From assembly GCA_025353165.1 (NCBI GenBank), contig JANXRE010000017.1:41005-105004 (forward strand): a stretch of DNA of 64,000 bases, given 5' to 3'. A program made the position numbers and the translations under genes. This document shows positions 46,055 through 55,005 of the stretch, in pieces (positions within the stretch are counted from its first letter, which is position 1; every line of letters begins with the position of its first letter). This DNA comes from Acidobacteriota bacterium (GTDB taxonomy: Bacteria > Acidobacteriota > Terriglobia > Bryobacterales > Bryobacteraceae). The notes under the pieces were generated by a model, which saw only the letters and a program-made list of their open reading frames with translations, ran no database searches and was not told the DNA's origin.

Positions 46055-48385
46055 ATGCGACGTACCACAGCTCTGCTTTTCCTATGCTGTATCCCGGTGA
46101 CGCGAGCGGCCGACAAACCCTTCGTCGATTCCACCGAAGCGGAGCTGAGGACCGCGGTCCCCGAGCTAGCGCAGGCGGCGTTGAATCCGGACCAGGCTCT
46201 GCTCACCCCGGTCTTGCGAGCGGCGGCCCGCGAGCTCACCGATATGCTCGCGGCGTTCGTCGATGTCTCGGCGGCGGAGGACGTTCACGAGGCGTGGTTC
46301 CGTGCGCCCGCGCTGTATCAGGCGGACCGCCGCGAGACCTTCCGTTATCTTATGCGCGCGGCTCCCGGAACTGCGCCGCTGCCGGTTGACGAATCCCGCA
46401 CGGAGGGTAAGCCCGAGGCGGATAGCGGATTCCCGCTCGCCGGGGGTTTCATGGGACTGCTGAATCATCTGCTGCCGCGATATCGGAACCAATCGCGGTT
46501 CCGATATCTCGGGCGGCAGAGTCTCGTGGGTGGAGATTGCTACCTGCTGGCCTTCGCGCAAATCCCCGAATCGGCCAGCCTCTCCACGCAGTTTGTCCTG
46601 GGCGGAAAGGAGCGCAAGGCATTTCTGCAAGGGCTGGTTTGGATCGACGCGAACACCAAAAGAATACGGCGCGTTCGCACGGATCTTCTTCCGCCCGTTG
46701 AGCAGATCGAGAGGATTACTACCGATGTCTGGTTCGCCCCAGTCGGTTTCGAGTCGGCCGGGACGGTGCTGTGGCTGCCGGCGCAGGCTACGGTCGACGC
46801 GAGCTTCAGCGGAAAGCAGTGCCACAACGTCCATCGCTACTTCGATTACCGGCTCGCCGAATCGGACCCTTCTGAGAAGGACGCGTCTTCCGGTGTGGTC
46901 TCCGGCGTGCCTCTGCTGGCGGAAGATGCCGTCGAGGCGGAAATTCGGGGCCTGCTGCTGCTGCGCGACAAGAAGTACCAGGAAGCCGTGGCGGCTTTCC
47001 ACGATTCAATAGCTCTCAACCCAAACGAGGCCGGCGCGCATTTCGGGCTTGGCATGGCGCGCCAACAGTCCGGCGAAGCGGCCGGCGCCAGCGCTGAGTT
47101 TCGCATCGCGGCCCGCCTCGACCCGAAGAACTTCGGCGCCGGTCCGGCGGACGAAGCCGTGCGAAGCGCCCCGCCCACCATTCGAGTGAACGTGCGCCAG
47201 GTGCTGGTCCCGGTGGTGATTACCGACAAGCAGGGGCACTATGTTGCCGGGCTGCGAAAGGAAGACTTCCAGGTCTTCGAGGACGGAGTCGAACAAGACG
47301 TCACCGCGTTCAACGTCGAAAGTGTCGCGGCGGCGCCGGTCGAAGAATCCCCGGCGACACGGGCTGCCACGCCGGAAACGGCGCGCGGCGAGGCGAAGCC
47401 CGTCCTGATTCGGAGAACCTACGTGATCTGCGTCGACGTTCTGCACACGGATTTCGGCCACTTCGTTTGGGCGCGGAAGGCCCTGGAGAAGTTCTTCGGC
47501 CAGGAGCGGACAGGCGACTCACAGTACGCGCTTATAGTTCTCGGGCGCTCGGCTGAGGTGATCCAGGACTTCACGCCGGATCCGGCAGTCATCCTCCGAG
47601 CCATCGAGAATCCGAAATTCCAAAAGGCGATCATCGGCAGCAATACCGGTATGCAGCAGACTTATCTGAACAGCTTCCGGCGGGACCTGGACGAAGTTCG
47701 AAGGGCGTGCGATGTGGGCGATCCGACTTGCCTGCCGGGAAAGAGGCGAGTGGAAAGCGAAGCTTCCGCCGTCGCCGAGCATGATAGAGTTCAGACCCTC
47801 GCGTTTCTCCAGCAGTTCCGGGGAGTGGTCGAGCAACTCGCGATGGGGAAGGAGCGGCGTGCCCTGGTGCTGATTTCCGACGGCTTCCCGCTGGTGGCGG
47901 GCCTCGAGGCTTACAGTCTTCTGACGGTCTACTTTCCGGAAATTCCATTTGTTAACCTTCGCGCGAACGAGCGGATGCAGGAGGGCTTCGAACCGATCGT
48001 GCGCATCGCCGCGAAGAGCGACGTTCCGATTTACACCATCGATTCGCGCGGCCTCTACACGCCGCCGTTCTTCAGCGCGTCAAATCCGGGAGTGGCCAGC
48101 CGCGTCGTTTCCGAAGTCAGTGCCGTCATGAATCGCGTCGCGCAGGAATCGGGCGGCACTCTCGCGGAGTTCGCGGCGGCTACCGGGGGCCTTTCCTACC
48201 AGAACAGCAACGATCTGTTTCAGGGGATTCGGCGTGCCGTCGCCGACGGCCGGGATTATTACCTGCTCGCCTACGTCCCGAAGAACGCCGCTGCCGACGG
48301 CAAGTTCCGGAAGATCGCCGTGGAGGTGCGCGGCAAGAAGGTCGTAGTCCAGGCGAAGCGCGGTTATTGGGCCACCGCAAATTGA
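46055..48385 (+). CDS. VWFA-related acidobacterial-type secreted protein with TPR segment
   Basis: 776 residues with a signal peptide (MRRTTALLFLCCIPVTRAAD). Residues about 290-360 hold a TPR pair (YQEAVAAFHDSIALNPNEAG, HFGLGMARQQSG). The lineage-typical VWFA-related region starts at about 375: VRQVLVPVVITDKQGHYVAGL, LRKEDFQVFEDGVEQDV, RTYVICVDVLHTDF, RRALVLISDGFPLVAGL, and ends YYLLAYVPKNAAADGKFRKI. The MIDAS is incomplete in the eye-read motif (VDVLHT), as often in this family. Function unknown; probably an extracytoplasmic binding or adhesion protein. The ATG at 46055 overlaps, on the opposite strand, an ATG at 46056 (CATG). Confidence 0.88.
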   Translation: MRRTTALLFLCCIPVTRAADKPFVDSTEAELRTAVPELAQAALNPDQALLTPVLRAAARELTDMLAAFVDVSAAEDVHEAWFRAPALYQADRRETFRYLMRAAPGTAPLPVDESRTEGKPEADSGFPLAGGFMGLLNHLLPRYRNQSRFRYLGRQSLVGGDCYLLAFAQIPESASLSTQFVLGGKERKAFLQGLVWIDANTKRIRRVRTDLLPPVEQIERITTDVWFAPVGFESAGTVLWLPAQATVDASFSGKQCHNVHRYFDYRLAESDPSEKDASSGVVSGVPLLAEDAVEAEIRGLLLLRDKKYQEAVAAFHDSIALNPNEAGAHFGLGMARQQSGEAAGASAEFRIAARLDPKNFGAGPADEAVRSAPPTIRVNVRQVLVPVVITDKQGHYVAGLRKEDFQVFEDGVEQDVTAFNVESVAAAPVEESPATRAATPETARGEAKPVLIRRTYVICVDVLHTDFGHFVWARKALEKFFGQERTGDSQYALIVLGRSAEVIQDFTPDPAVILRAIENPKFQKAIIGSNTGMQQTYLNSFRRDLDEVRRACDVGDPTCLPGKRRVESEASAVAEHDRVQTLAFLQQFRGVVEQLAMGKERRALVLISDGFPLVAGLEAYSLLTVYFPEIPFVNLRANERMQEGFEPIVRIAAKSDVPIYTIDSRGLYTPPFFSASNPGVASRVVSEVSAVMNRVAQESGGTLAEFAAATGGLSYQNSNDLFQGIRRAVADGRDYYLLAYVPKNAAADGKFRKIAVEVRGKKVVVQAKRGYWATAN

Positions 48386-48414
48386 GCGGGGTGTATCATC
48401 GGTTTTTGCTTCCT

Positions 48415-49920
48415 ATGCCCCTCTCACATCGTCTGTTTCGATTCGCCGGAGTCGCGCTTGCCGCATCGTTATGCGCGCCGGCCGCCGTCCGGCTGTCCTC
48501 GATTCTCGGGGACCACATGGTTGTCCAGCGCGGACTGCCCGTTCACGTCTGGGGCTTCGCGGAACCGGGCGAAGCCGTCTCGGCAACGTTCCGTGGCGAG
48601 ACCCGCGGAGCTACCGCCGACGACCTCGGCCACTGGAGCATTTACCTGACTCCCGGCGACGCGGGCGGCCCATTCGAGATGAAGATCCAAGGCACGAATA
48701 CCATCACGCTGAGCGATGTCCTCGCCGGCGATGTCTGGGTCGCTTCGGGACAGTCGAACATGGAGTTCGCCGTCCGAGGTGTCGACAACGCCAACCAGGA
48801 AATCGCCGCCGCGAATTACCCGAAGATCCGGTTGTTCCACGTCCTGACTGCGTCTTCCGAGTTTCCGTTGGAAAATGTGCTCGTGAACTCCTGGGTGGCT
48901 TGCGATTCGCGCACGGTCGCGGACTTCTCGGCGGTCGCGTATTTCTTCGGCCGCGACTTGCACGAGAAGACCGGTGTACCGGTCGGGCTGGTCTCGACCT
49001 CTTGGGGCGGGACTCCGGTGGACGCCTGGACCAGTCTGCGCGCCATCGCCGCCGATTCTTCCCTCATGCCGGTCTTCGCCGAGTGGTCGAAGATGATGGA
49101 TGCCCGGTCCACGAGTTTCCTGCGATGGCAAGGGCAATTGACGCAATGGGAGCAGGCGGTCGTGCGAGCGAAGGTGGAAGGCAAGCCCGCGCCGAATCAT
49201 CCTTGGATGCCGAACTTAGATCAGTCGTGGCGTCCGGCGGGCCTGTACAACGCGATGATCGCGCCGTTCACGCCGTTTCCGATTCGCGGCGCAATCTGGT
49301 ACCAGGGAGAGAGTAACGCATCGCAGGAGCGTGCGCCGCTATACGCGCATCTGTTCCAGGCAATGATTCGCGATTGGCGGCGGGCGTGGGGAGTCGGCGA
49401 CTTCCCGTTCTACTTCGTTCAACTCGCCAACTTCAAGACGGGCGCGGACAGCCGCTGGCCGGAGCTTCGCGAGGCACAGCGGGAAACACTCGCGCTGGCA
49501 AACACCGGCATGGCGGTGACTATCGACATCGGAAACGCCGACGACATTCACCCGAAGAACAAGCAGGACGTCGGCGCTCGCCTGGCGCGATGGGCGCGCG
49601 CGACGCTCTACGGAGAGAGCATTGAGTATTCCGGCCCGCTGTTCCGCCAAGCCACGGCCGACGGCGGCAATTTGCGGGTGTGGTTCGACCATGCCGCTGG
49701 ACTCGACGCGCGCGGTGGCGCGTTGACCGGCTTCGAAATTGCCGGAGCGGACCGCAAGTTCGTACCCGCGGAGGCCCGCATTGACGGGTCCACGGTAGTG
49801 GTGTCGGCCGCGCAGGTGGCGAGTCCGGTTAACGTCCGCTACGCCTGGTCCGACAACCCGGTATGCAATCTCTACAACGCGGCGGGACTCCCGGCCTCGC
49901 CCTTCCGTTCCGGGGAATAG
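48415..49920 (+). CDS. Sialate O-acetylesterase-like SGNH hydrolase, secreted
   Basis: About 501 residues from ATG 48415 (MPLSHRLFRFAGVALAASL, signal peptide); the earlier in-frame ATG at 48367 overlaps the VWFA gene. VRLSSILGDHMVVQRGLPVHVWG is the family N-terminal beta domain, WVASGQSNMEFAV contains the catalytic Ser of block I, GTPVDAWTS follows, and IRGAIWYQGESNA and DDIHPKNKQDVGARLA are the Glu-Ser and Asp-x-x-His blocks. It removes O-acetyl groups from sialic acid or, in soil bacteria, from other acetylated sugars. It stands one base before the aldo/keto reductase start region, in an operon-like layout. Confidence 0.9.
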   Translation: MPLSHRLFRFAGVALAASLCAPAAVRLSSILGDHMVVQRGLPVHVWGFAEPGEAVSATFRGETRGATADDLGHWSIYLTPGDAGGPFEMKIQGTNTITLSDVLAGDVWVASGQSNMEFAVRGVDNANQEIAAANYPKIRLFHVLTASSEFPLENVLVNSWVACDSRTVADFSAVAYFFGRDLHEKTGVPVGLVSTSWGGTPVDAWTSLRAIAADSSLMPVFAEWSKMMDARSTSFLRWQGQLTQWEQAVVRAKVEGKPAPNHPWMPNLDQSWRPAGLYNAMIAPFTPFPIRGAIWYQGESNASQERAPLYAHLFQAMIRDWRRAWGVGDFPFYFVQLANFKTGADSRWPELREAQRETLALANTGMAVTIDIGNADDIHPKNKQDVGARLARWARATLYGESIEYSGPLFRQATADGGNLRVWFDHAAGLDARGGALTGFEIAGADRKFVPAEARIDGSTVVVSAAQVASPVNVRYAWSDNPVCNLYNAAGLPASPFRSGE

Positions 49921-49921
49921 C

Positions 49922-50896
49922 ATGCACTACCGGCAACTGGGACGGACGGGTTGGAAGGTATCGGAAATCAGCTTCGGCGCGTGGGCGATTGGAGGCGCAT
50001 GGGGCACGGTGAGCGACGACGAGTCCATGGCCGCGCTGCATAAAGCCGTCGACTGCGGCGTTAATTTCATCGACACTGCAGACGTCTACGGCGATGGCCG
50101 CAGCGAGCGCCTCATCGCACGCCTGAAACGCGAGCGCCCCGAAGAGATCGTTGTCGCGACCAAGGCCGGCCGCAAAATGTCTCCGCACTCCGCGGCCGGC
50201 TACCGCGACCTTTCCCGGTTCATCGACGACAGCCTGAAGAACCTCTCGACGGACTGCCTGGACCTGGTGCAATTGCATTGCCCGCCCACCGACGTCTACT
50301 ACATGCCCGAAGTCTTCGGGGCTTTGGACGACCTGATGAAGGCGGGTAAGATCCGGCACTACGGCGTCAGCGTCCAGCGATCCGAAGAAGCGCTGAAGGC
50401 CATCGAATACCCGAACGTCCAGACCGTTCAGATCATCTTCAACTGCTTCCGCCACCGGCCCGCTGAGTTATTCTTCACGGAAGCGAAGCGCCGAAAGGTC
50501 GGCATCCTGGCGCGGGTCCCGCTGGCGAGCGGAATGTTGAGCGGCAAGCTCACGCGGGAGTCGACGTTCGACTCCGACGACCACCGGCAGTTCAACCGGC
50601 AGGGAGAAGCTTTCGACGTGGGTGAGACGTTCTCCGGGGTCGACTACGACGTAGCGCTGGAGGCCGTCGAAGAGATCCGCCGGCTGGTGCCGTCCGGCGC
50701 CATGGCGCAGTTCGCGCTGCGATGGATTCTGATGTTCGACGCCGTGACATGCGCGATTCCGGGCGGAAAACGTCCGGACCAGGTGGTGGACAACTGCGCC
50801 GCCTCCGGCCTGCCGCCGCTCTCCGACGAAGCGATGGCGAAAATCGCGGAGATCTACGACTCGCGCATCCGGCCTCTTGTCCATGGGAGGTGGTAG
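49922..50896 (+). CDS. Aldo/keto reductase
   Basis: 324 residues. The family's opening YRQLGRTGWKVSEISFGAWAIGG, catalytic tetrad Asp in NFIDTADVYGDGRSE with Tyr in the same block, Lys in VVATKAGRK and His in LDLVQLHCPP are present; CAIPGGKRPDQVVDNCAA is the NADPH-phosphate site. Substrate likely a sugar or short aldehyde; neighbours (SIAE-like esterase, fucosidases) suggest a sugar, but an L-fucose dehydrogenase role is only a guess. Starts 2 bases after the esterase stop. Confidence 0.9.
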   Translation: MHYRQLGRTGWKVSEISFGAWAIGGAWGTVSDDESMAALHKAVDCGVNFIDTADVYGDGRSERLIARLKRERPEEIVVATKAGRKMSPHSAAGYRDLSRFIDDSLKNLSTDCLDLVQLHCPPTDVYYMPEVFGALDDLMKAGKIRHYGVSVQRSEEALKAIEYPNVQTVQIIFNCFRHRPAELFFTEAKRRKVGILARVPLASGMLSGKLTRESTFDSDDHRQFNRQGEAFDVGETFSGVDYDVALEAVEEIRRLVPSGAMAQFALRWILMFDAVTCAIPGGKRPDQVVDNCAASGLPPLSDEAMAKIAEIYDSRIRPLVHGRW

Positions 50897-51263
50897 TCAA
50901 AAGGGTGCGCGACATAAGCGTGGAGCCGGCAAATGGATCCTTGCTGAGCCGCGACCGTAAGGGAGTGGTCGGTGGGAGGGGTTCGCCCTGCCCCGCAACG
51001 ACACATGGTTCGGCCCGAGAGAGTCATGATCTGGCATTCCCCTGAGGCGCGCTGCGGATCGACTTCCAGCCATCGGCTTCCGGGCAGATTGTGGCGCCGG
51101 TCTACGGAGCCCGATTCATCGCCGCGGAGTTGCCCCCCGTAACCCTCAGATTTCCCTGATTGTTCAGCATATTTGTGAATCGATCACTTCATAATATGTT
51201 GCGCACCCGGAGCCAGGCTGAGTCACACTATTTTCATTTTTCCTTGGTACACTCATTAACCAA
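50897..51263. other. Long intergenic region with possible dispersed repeat and the receptor-gene promoter
   Basis: No gene is visible. Bases about 50945-51040 (CTGAGCCGCGACCGTAAGGG and onward) resemble a sequence I recall recurring between genes in Solibacter-type genomes, but no second copy was noticed in this window. The last 110 bases are clearly AT-richer (TTTGTGAATCGATCACTTCA, then TAATATG near 51190) and probably hold the promoter of the TonB-dependent receptor; the exact -35/-10 pair is not certain. Confidence 0.4.
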
Positions 51264-51274
51264 AGAGGAGAAGG
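51264..51274 (+). promoter_or_regulatory. Strong ribosome-binding site that fixes the receptor start
   Basis: AGAGGAGAAGG lies a few bases upstream of ATG 51277 and is complementary to the 16S rRNA 3' end over most of its length. It supports 51277 over the earlier in-frame codons from 51160, which are AT-rich and not protein-like. Confidence 0.7.
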
Positions 51275-51276
51275 AC

Positions 51277-54200
51277 ATGTTTCGTTTCCACGTTCGTCTT
51301 TGTTCGGCGCTGGTCATCGGCCTCGCGCTCTTCGCCAATGCGGCTCTCGCTCAACAGATTTTGGGAGCGATCACCGGGACCATCCAGGACGCATCCGGCG
51401 CATCGGTTCCGGAAGCGGTGGTTAAAGCGCACAACCTCGCAACCAACCTGCAGGTGTCGGCTCGGACGCAAATCAACGGTTCCTTCCTGCTTCCCAATCT
51501 GCCCATCGGGACATACGAAGTCTCATTCTCGAAAGCGGGTTTTAAGACGGAGTCTCACACGCAAGTTGTGGTCCAGGGCGACCGCACGACCACGGTCGAC
51601 GGCTCTCTTCAGGTCGGCGAAACCGCCACGACGGTCGAGGTGAGCGGGACGCCACTGATGAACCAGGTGGACACGACCAACGGTTACGTCGTCGACCAGT
51701 TGACGATTCAGCTCACGCCCCTCGGTACGGGCAGTTTCACCCAACTCGCGCTGCTCAGTCCCGGCGTGAATGCCGACTTCCTGGGCGGTTCGGGATCGAA
51801 CGCCGGGCTCGGCAACCAGGCCATTTTCGCCAACGGGCAGCGCGACTCCAGCAACAGTTTTTCGTTAAACGGCGTGAGCACGAACAATCTCTTCAACGGA
51901 AAATCCTCCAGTCAGGTGTCCGCCAACCGATTCGTTCTGAATACCGGCGAGAACTTCGGCGGCGGCGGGGACATCCAGACCAGTACCTCGGTGTACGCCG
52001 CCATCGGCCAGGCCCTGCCCACTCCGGCGCCGGAGTCCATCGAGGAAATCCGGGTCGACACATCGATGTACGACGCGAGCCAGGGATCCAATAGCGGAGC
52101 GCACATCGGTATTACGACGAAATCCGGAAGCAACGCTTTCCATGGTGAAATGTACCAGAAGTTCCAGAACAGTTTCTGGAACGCAGCGCCTTTCTTCCGC
52201 AACGCGGACCCCGCGATCTCTGAGAAAGACAAAGTTCCCAAGCTGAATCGCAACATGTTCGGGGCAACCTTCGGGGGCCCCATCGTGAAAGATAAACTGT
52301 TTTTCTTCGCCGCTTACCAGGGAACGCGAGTTCGCGATGCGCTCCTGGGAACACAGAACGTTACCGTACCCCAGCACCTGACGGACGACAGGAGCGCGGC
52401 TGCGCTCGCGTCGGTGGCATCGCAGGATTTCGGTGTGACCGTGGATCCCGTCCAAATCGACCCCGTGGCGCTGAAGCTTCTGCAAACCAAACTTCCCAAC
52501 GGGACGTACCTGATTCCCAGCGCCAACGTGACCAATGTGGATGTCGCCAACCAAATCGGCGCAAATGCGATTGTTCAGGGTCCCTCTTCCAAAGCTGACG
52601 CCGACCAGGGGACGGTCAATGTCGATTATGTTTTAAGCAGCAAGGACCGGCTTTCGGCAAGATACTACATCCAGAACGACCCGACTACGAATCCGTTCGG
52701 CGCGCAGAGCAACTCGCTCGGATTCGGTCAGGTTCTGGAGGCCGGCAGTCAGGTGGCGTCCATCAACAATACGCTGATCCTGTCGCCCACGCTCACTTGG
52801 GAGCAGCGCGCGGGATTCACGCGCTTGCGCGCGTACGCGGGGACGGACCAGCCACTTACGCCGGCCGACCTTGGTATCAACCTTTTCGGATCCAAGCGGT
52901 TTCCGGCGATCAATATGTACACCGCCGACGGCAACCTGGGCAACGGCTTTAGCTTTGGCCCGGTGTCGAATTTCTCCAACGCCGGAATGTTCCAGAACCA
53001 GTGGGAATACGCCACCAGCCTGGGCTGGGTGCACGGCCGGCACAGCCTCGCTTTCGGGTTCACCTGGGCCTACGCGCAACTCAACATTCTGAACCGCAAC
53101 AACGAGACGGCCTCCATCACCTTTAACGATTTTCCCAGCCTGCTGCTTGGACAAGTGAGGACCGGAAGCAGCTCCGAAAGGTTCAATGGCACCAGCAATC
53201 GTTACTACCGCTCCAACACTGCTGGCGCATTCGTGAACGACAACATCAAGGTCAGCAGCAAGCTGACCATCACTCTCGGCCTGCGCTGGGACTACGACGG
53301 CCCGCTCAGTGAGAAGTACGGCCGCCTGACGAACTTCTACCCGGACCGGTATAAGTACGACGCCACGACCGACACAATCACCGATTCCGGCCTGGTGTTC
53401 GCGGCCAACAACAAAGACTTCCATAGCAATGGTGTCGGCAACTCGACGATGCGCGGCAACCAATGGGGTATCGCGCCGCGGATTGGTGTTGCGTGGAGTC
53501 CGTTGACCAAGCTTACGGTCCGCTCGGGTTTCGGCCTGTATTACGATCGCGGCCAGTTTTTCTCCGAGTTCTCTCCCAGCGCGGGTGGCGGGTTCAACGG
53601 TCCGTTCGGGGTGACGCTCCAGCCGCCTTTCGTGGTGCCCGTGGTGGCGCAGGATGGGGCCACGTTCGCCAATCCATTCGGAACCGTGGCGCCGGCGCCT
53701 CCGCCCGTAAACGCAGCGGCGTTCACGGCGCTCCTTCCGAACATCGGCCAGTTGTCCACTGGAAGCTTCCCGGCCGGCAACCAGTTCGGCCCGTTCCTGT
53801 TCGGCGGGTACGACCCGAGTAACAAGCTGCCGTATTCGGAGAACTGGACGCTGGATCTGCAATATCAGCCGGTCAACGATTTGCTTCTCAGCGCCGCTTA
53901 CGTGGGCAACCATGGCGTGCACCTGGTGCTGCCGATCCCGTTCAATCAACCTCAGCTCGCGACTCCTCAGCACCCTGTCAACGGCCAGATCTACTCGTAC
54001 GGGTTCAACGTAAACGCTCTGGAGCCCATCGCGTCCACGACGGGCGGCAACACCGACCTCCGCGTTCCGTACATCGGCTACAGCCCGAACTCCGTGTTCT
54101 ACAAAGCGGAAGGGATCTCCTGGTATCATGCGCTCCAATTGCAGGCGCGCAAGCGGTTCTCCCACGGGCTCCAATTCACCGCCGCGTACACGTGGTCGCA

Positions 54201-54960
54201 CACCACCGACGAACAAAGCGGGCTGGGCTTGTTCTACAACGGCAACGATCCGCTGAATCCCAAGTCCGGCTACTCTTCCGCCGACTTCGACCGGACGCAT
54301 GTTTTCCTGATCAACTACAACTATCAGTTGCCCGCGGTGACCACGCGTGGCGGCCTCTTGGCCACTCTCGTCAACGGCTGGCAGATCGGCGGCCAGACCA
54401 TCCTCCAGAGTGGACAGCCGTACAACGTGTACGATTTCTCCGGCTCCATCGCCAGCCTGTATTACGCCAACAACGACTACATTACGAATCCCATCCTGCC
54501 CCTCAGGCAGGGCGTGACAGTCGGCCAGGCGCAGTTGCAGGGAACCACCGGCCTGAACCCCGGCAAACCCGTACTGGACGTGAACGCCTTCACCATCCCG
54601 ACCCTCGCGCCCGGCCAAATGGGCGTGCCCCCGTGCGATTCGGCCGGGGTCTGCGACAACCTCGAGTCGGCATACGGCAACGGCGGCCGGAACGTGTTTC
54701 GCGGACCGTTCCAATGGCGCTTCGACAACACCATCGGCAAGGATTTTCGGCTTACCGAGCGATTCCGCCTGCGCTACAGCGCCGACTTCTTCAACGTGTT
54801 CAACCATCCCAGCTTCGACACGCCGAATAACAACGTAGAGTTCTACAGCTTCTCCAGTCCACCGCATGTCAATAATCCGCCGCGCGGAAGACTGGGAGTG
54901 ATTCAACACAGCGTGGGCAGTTCGAGGTTCATCCAAATGAGTCTGCACCTCTCGTTCTGA
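51277..54960 (+). CDS. TonB-dependent receptor with N-terminal carboxypeptidase-regulatory-like domain (large)
   Basis: 1227 residues. Signal peptide (MFRFHVRLCSALVIGLALFA, cut near ALAQQ), then a carboxypeptidase-regulatory-like beta domain (about 28-110, ITGTIQDASGASVPEAVVKA, LPIGTYEVSFSKAGF), a plug-like region (about 125-300, QRDSSNSFSLNGVSTNN, STSVYAAIGQ, SGSNAFHGEMYQKFQNSFWN) and a long beta-barrel ending in LSF with a terminal aromatic residue. These outer-membrane proteins are abundant in Acidobacteriota and thought to import oligosaccharides or other large nutrients with TonB/ExbBD. Substrate unknown. It follows a long intergenic region, so has its own promoter, and precedes a second, shorter receptor. 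Confidence 0.92.
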   Translation: MFRFHVRLCSALVIGLALFANAALAQQILGAITGTIQDASGASVPEAVVKAHNLATNLQVSARTQINGSFLLPNLPIGTYEVSFSKAGFKTESHTQVVVQGDRTTTVDGSLQVGETATTVEVSGTPLMNQVDTTNGYVVDQLTIQLTPLGTGSFTQLALLSPGVNADFLGGSGSNAGLGNQAIFANGQRDSSNSFSLNGVSTNNLFNGKSSSQVSANRFVLNTGENFGGGGDIQTSTSVYAAIGQALPTPAPESIEEIRVDTSMYDASQGSNSGAHIGITTKSGSNAFHGEMYQKFQNSFWNAAPFFRNADPAISEKDKVPKLNRNMFGATFGGPIVKDKLFFFAAYQGTRVRDALLGTQNVTVPQHLTDDRSAAALASVASQDFGVTVDPVQIDPVALKLLQTKLPNGTYLIPSANVTNVDVANQIGANAIVQGPSSKADADQGTVNVDYVLSSKDRLSARYYIQNDPTTNPFGAQSNSLGFGQVLEAGSQVASINNTLILSPTLTWEQRAGFTRLRAYAGTDQPLTPADLGINLFGSKRFPAINMYTADGNLGNGFSFGPVSNFSNAGMFQNQWEYATSLGWVHGRHSLAFGFTWAYAQLNILNRNNETASITFNDFPSLLLGQVRTGSSSERFNGTSNRYYRSNTAGAFVNDNIKVSSKLTITLGLRWDYDGPLSEKYGRLTNFYPDRYKYDATTDTITDSGLVFAANNKDFHSNGVGNSTMRGNQWGIAPRIGVAWSPLTKLTVRSGFGLYYDRGQFFSEFSPSAGGGFNGPFGVTLQPPFVVPVVAQDGATFANPFGTVAPAPPPVNAAAFTALLPNIGQLSTGSFPAGNQFGPFLFGGYDPSNKLPYSENWTLDLQYQPVNDLLLSAAYVGNHGVHLVLPIPFNQPQLATPQHPVNGQIYSYGFNVNALEPIASTTGGNTDLRVPYIGYSPNSVFYKAEGISWYHALQLQARKRFSHGLQFTAAYTWSHTTDEQSGLGLFYNGNDPLNPKSGYSSADFDRTHVFLINYNYQLPAVTTRGGLLATLVNGWQIGGQTILQSGQPYNVYDFSGSIASLYYANNDYITNPILPLRQGVTVGQAQLQGTTGLNPGKPVLDVNAFTIPTLAPGQMGVPPCDSAGVCDNLESAYGNGGRNVFRGPFQWRFDNTIGKDFRLTERFRLRYSADFFNVFNHPSFDTPNNNVEFYSFSSPPHVNNPPRGRLGVIQHSVGSSRFIQMSLHLSF

Positions 54961-55005
54961 CTTTCAGGCAATCTTAAGACTGTCCTGCTATTCTCACCGT
55001 CAGGA

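Noticed and set aside
52633..54948. Long minus-strand open frame (771 codons) antisense to the large TonB-dependent receptor
   Set aside because: Composition is Arg/Val/Gly-rich without any domain; the plus strand has a full signal peptide, domains and barrel end. Long antisense frames are expected at this GC content.
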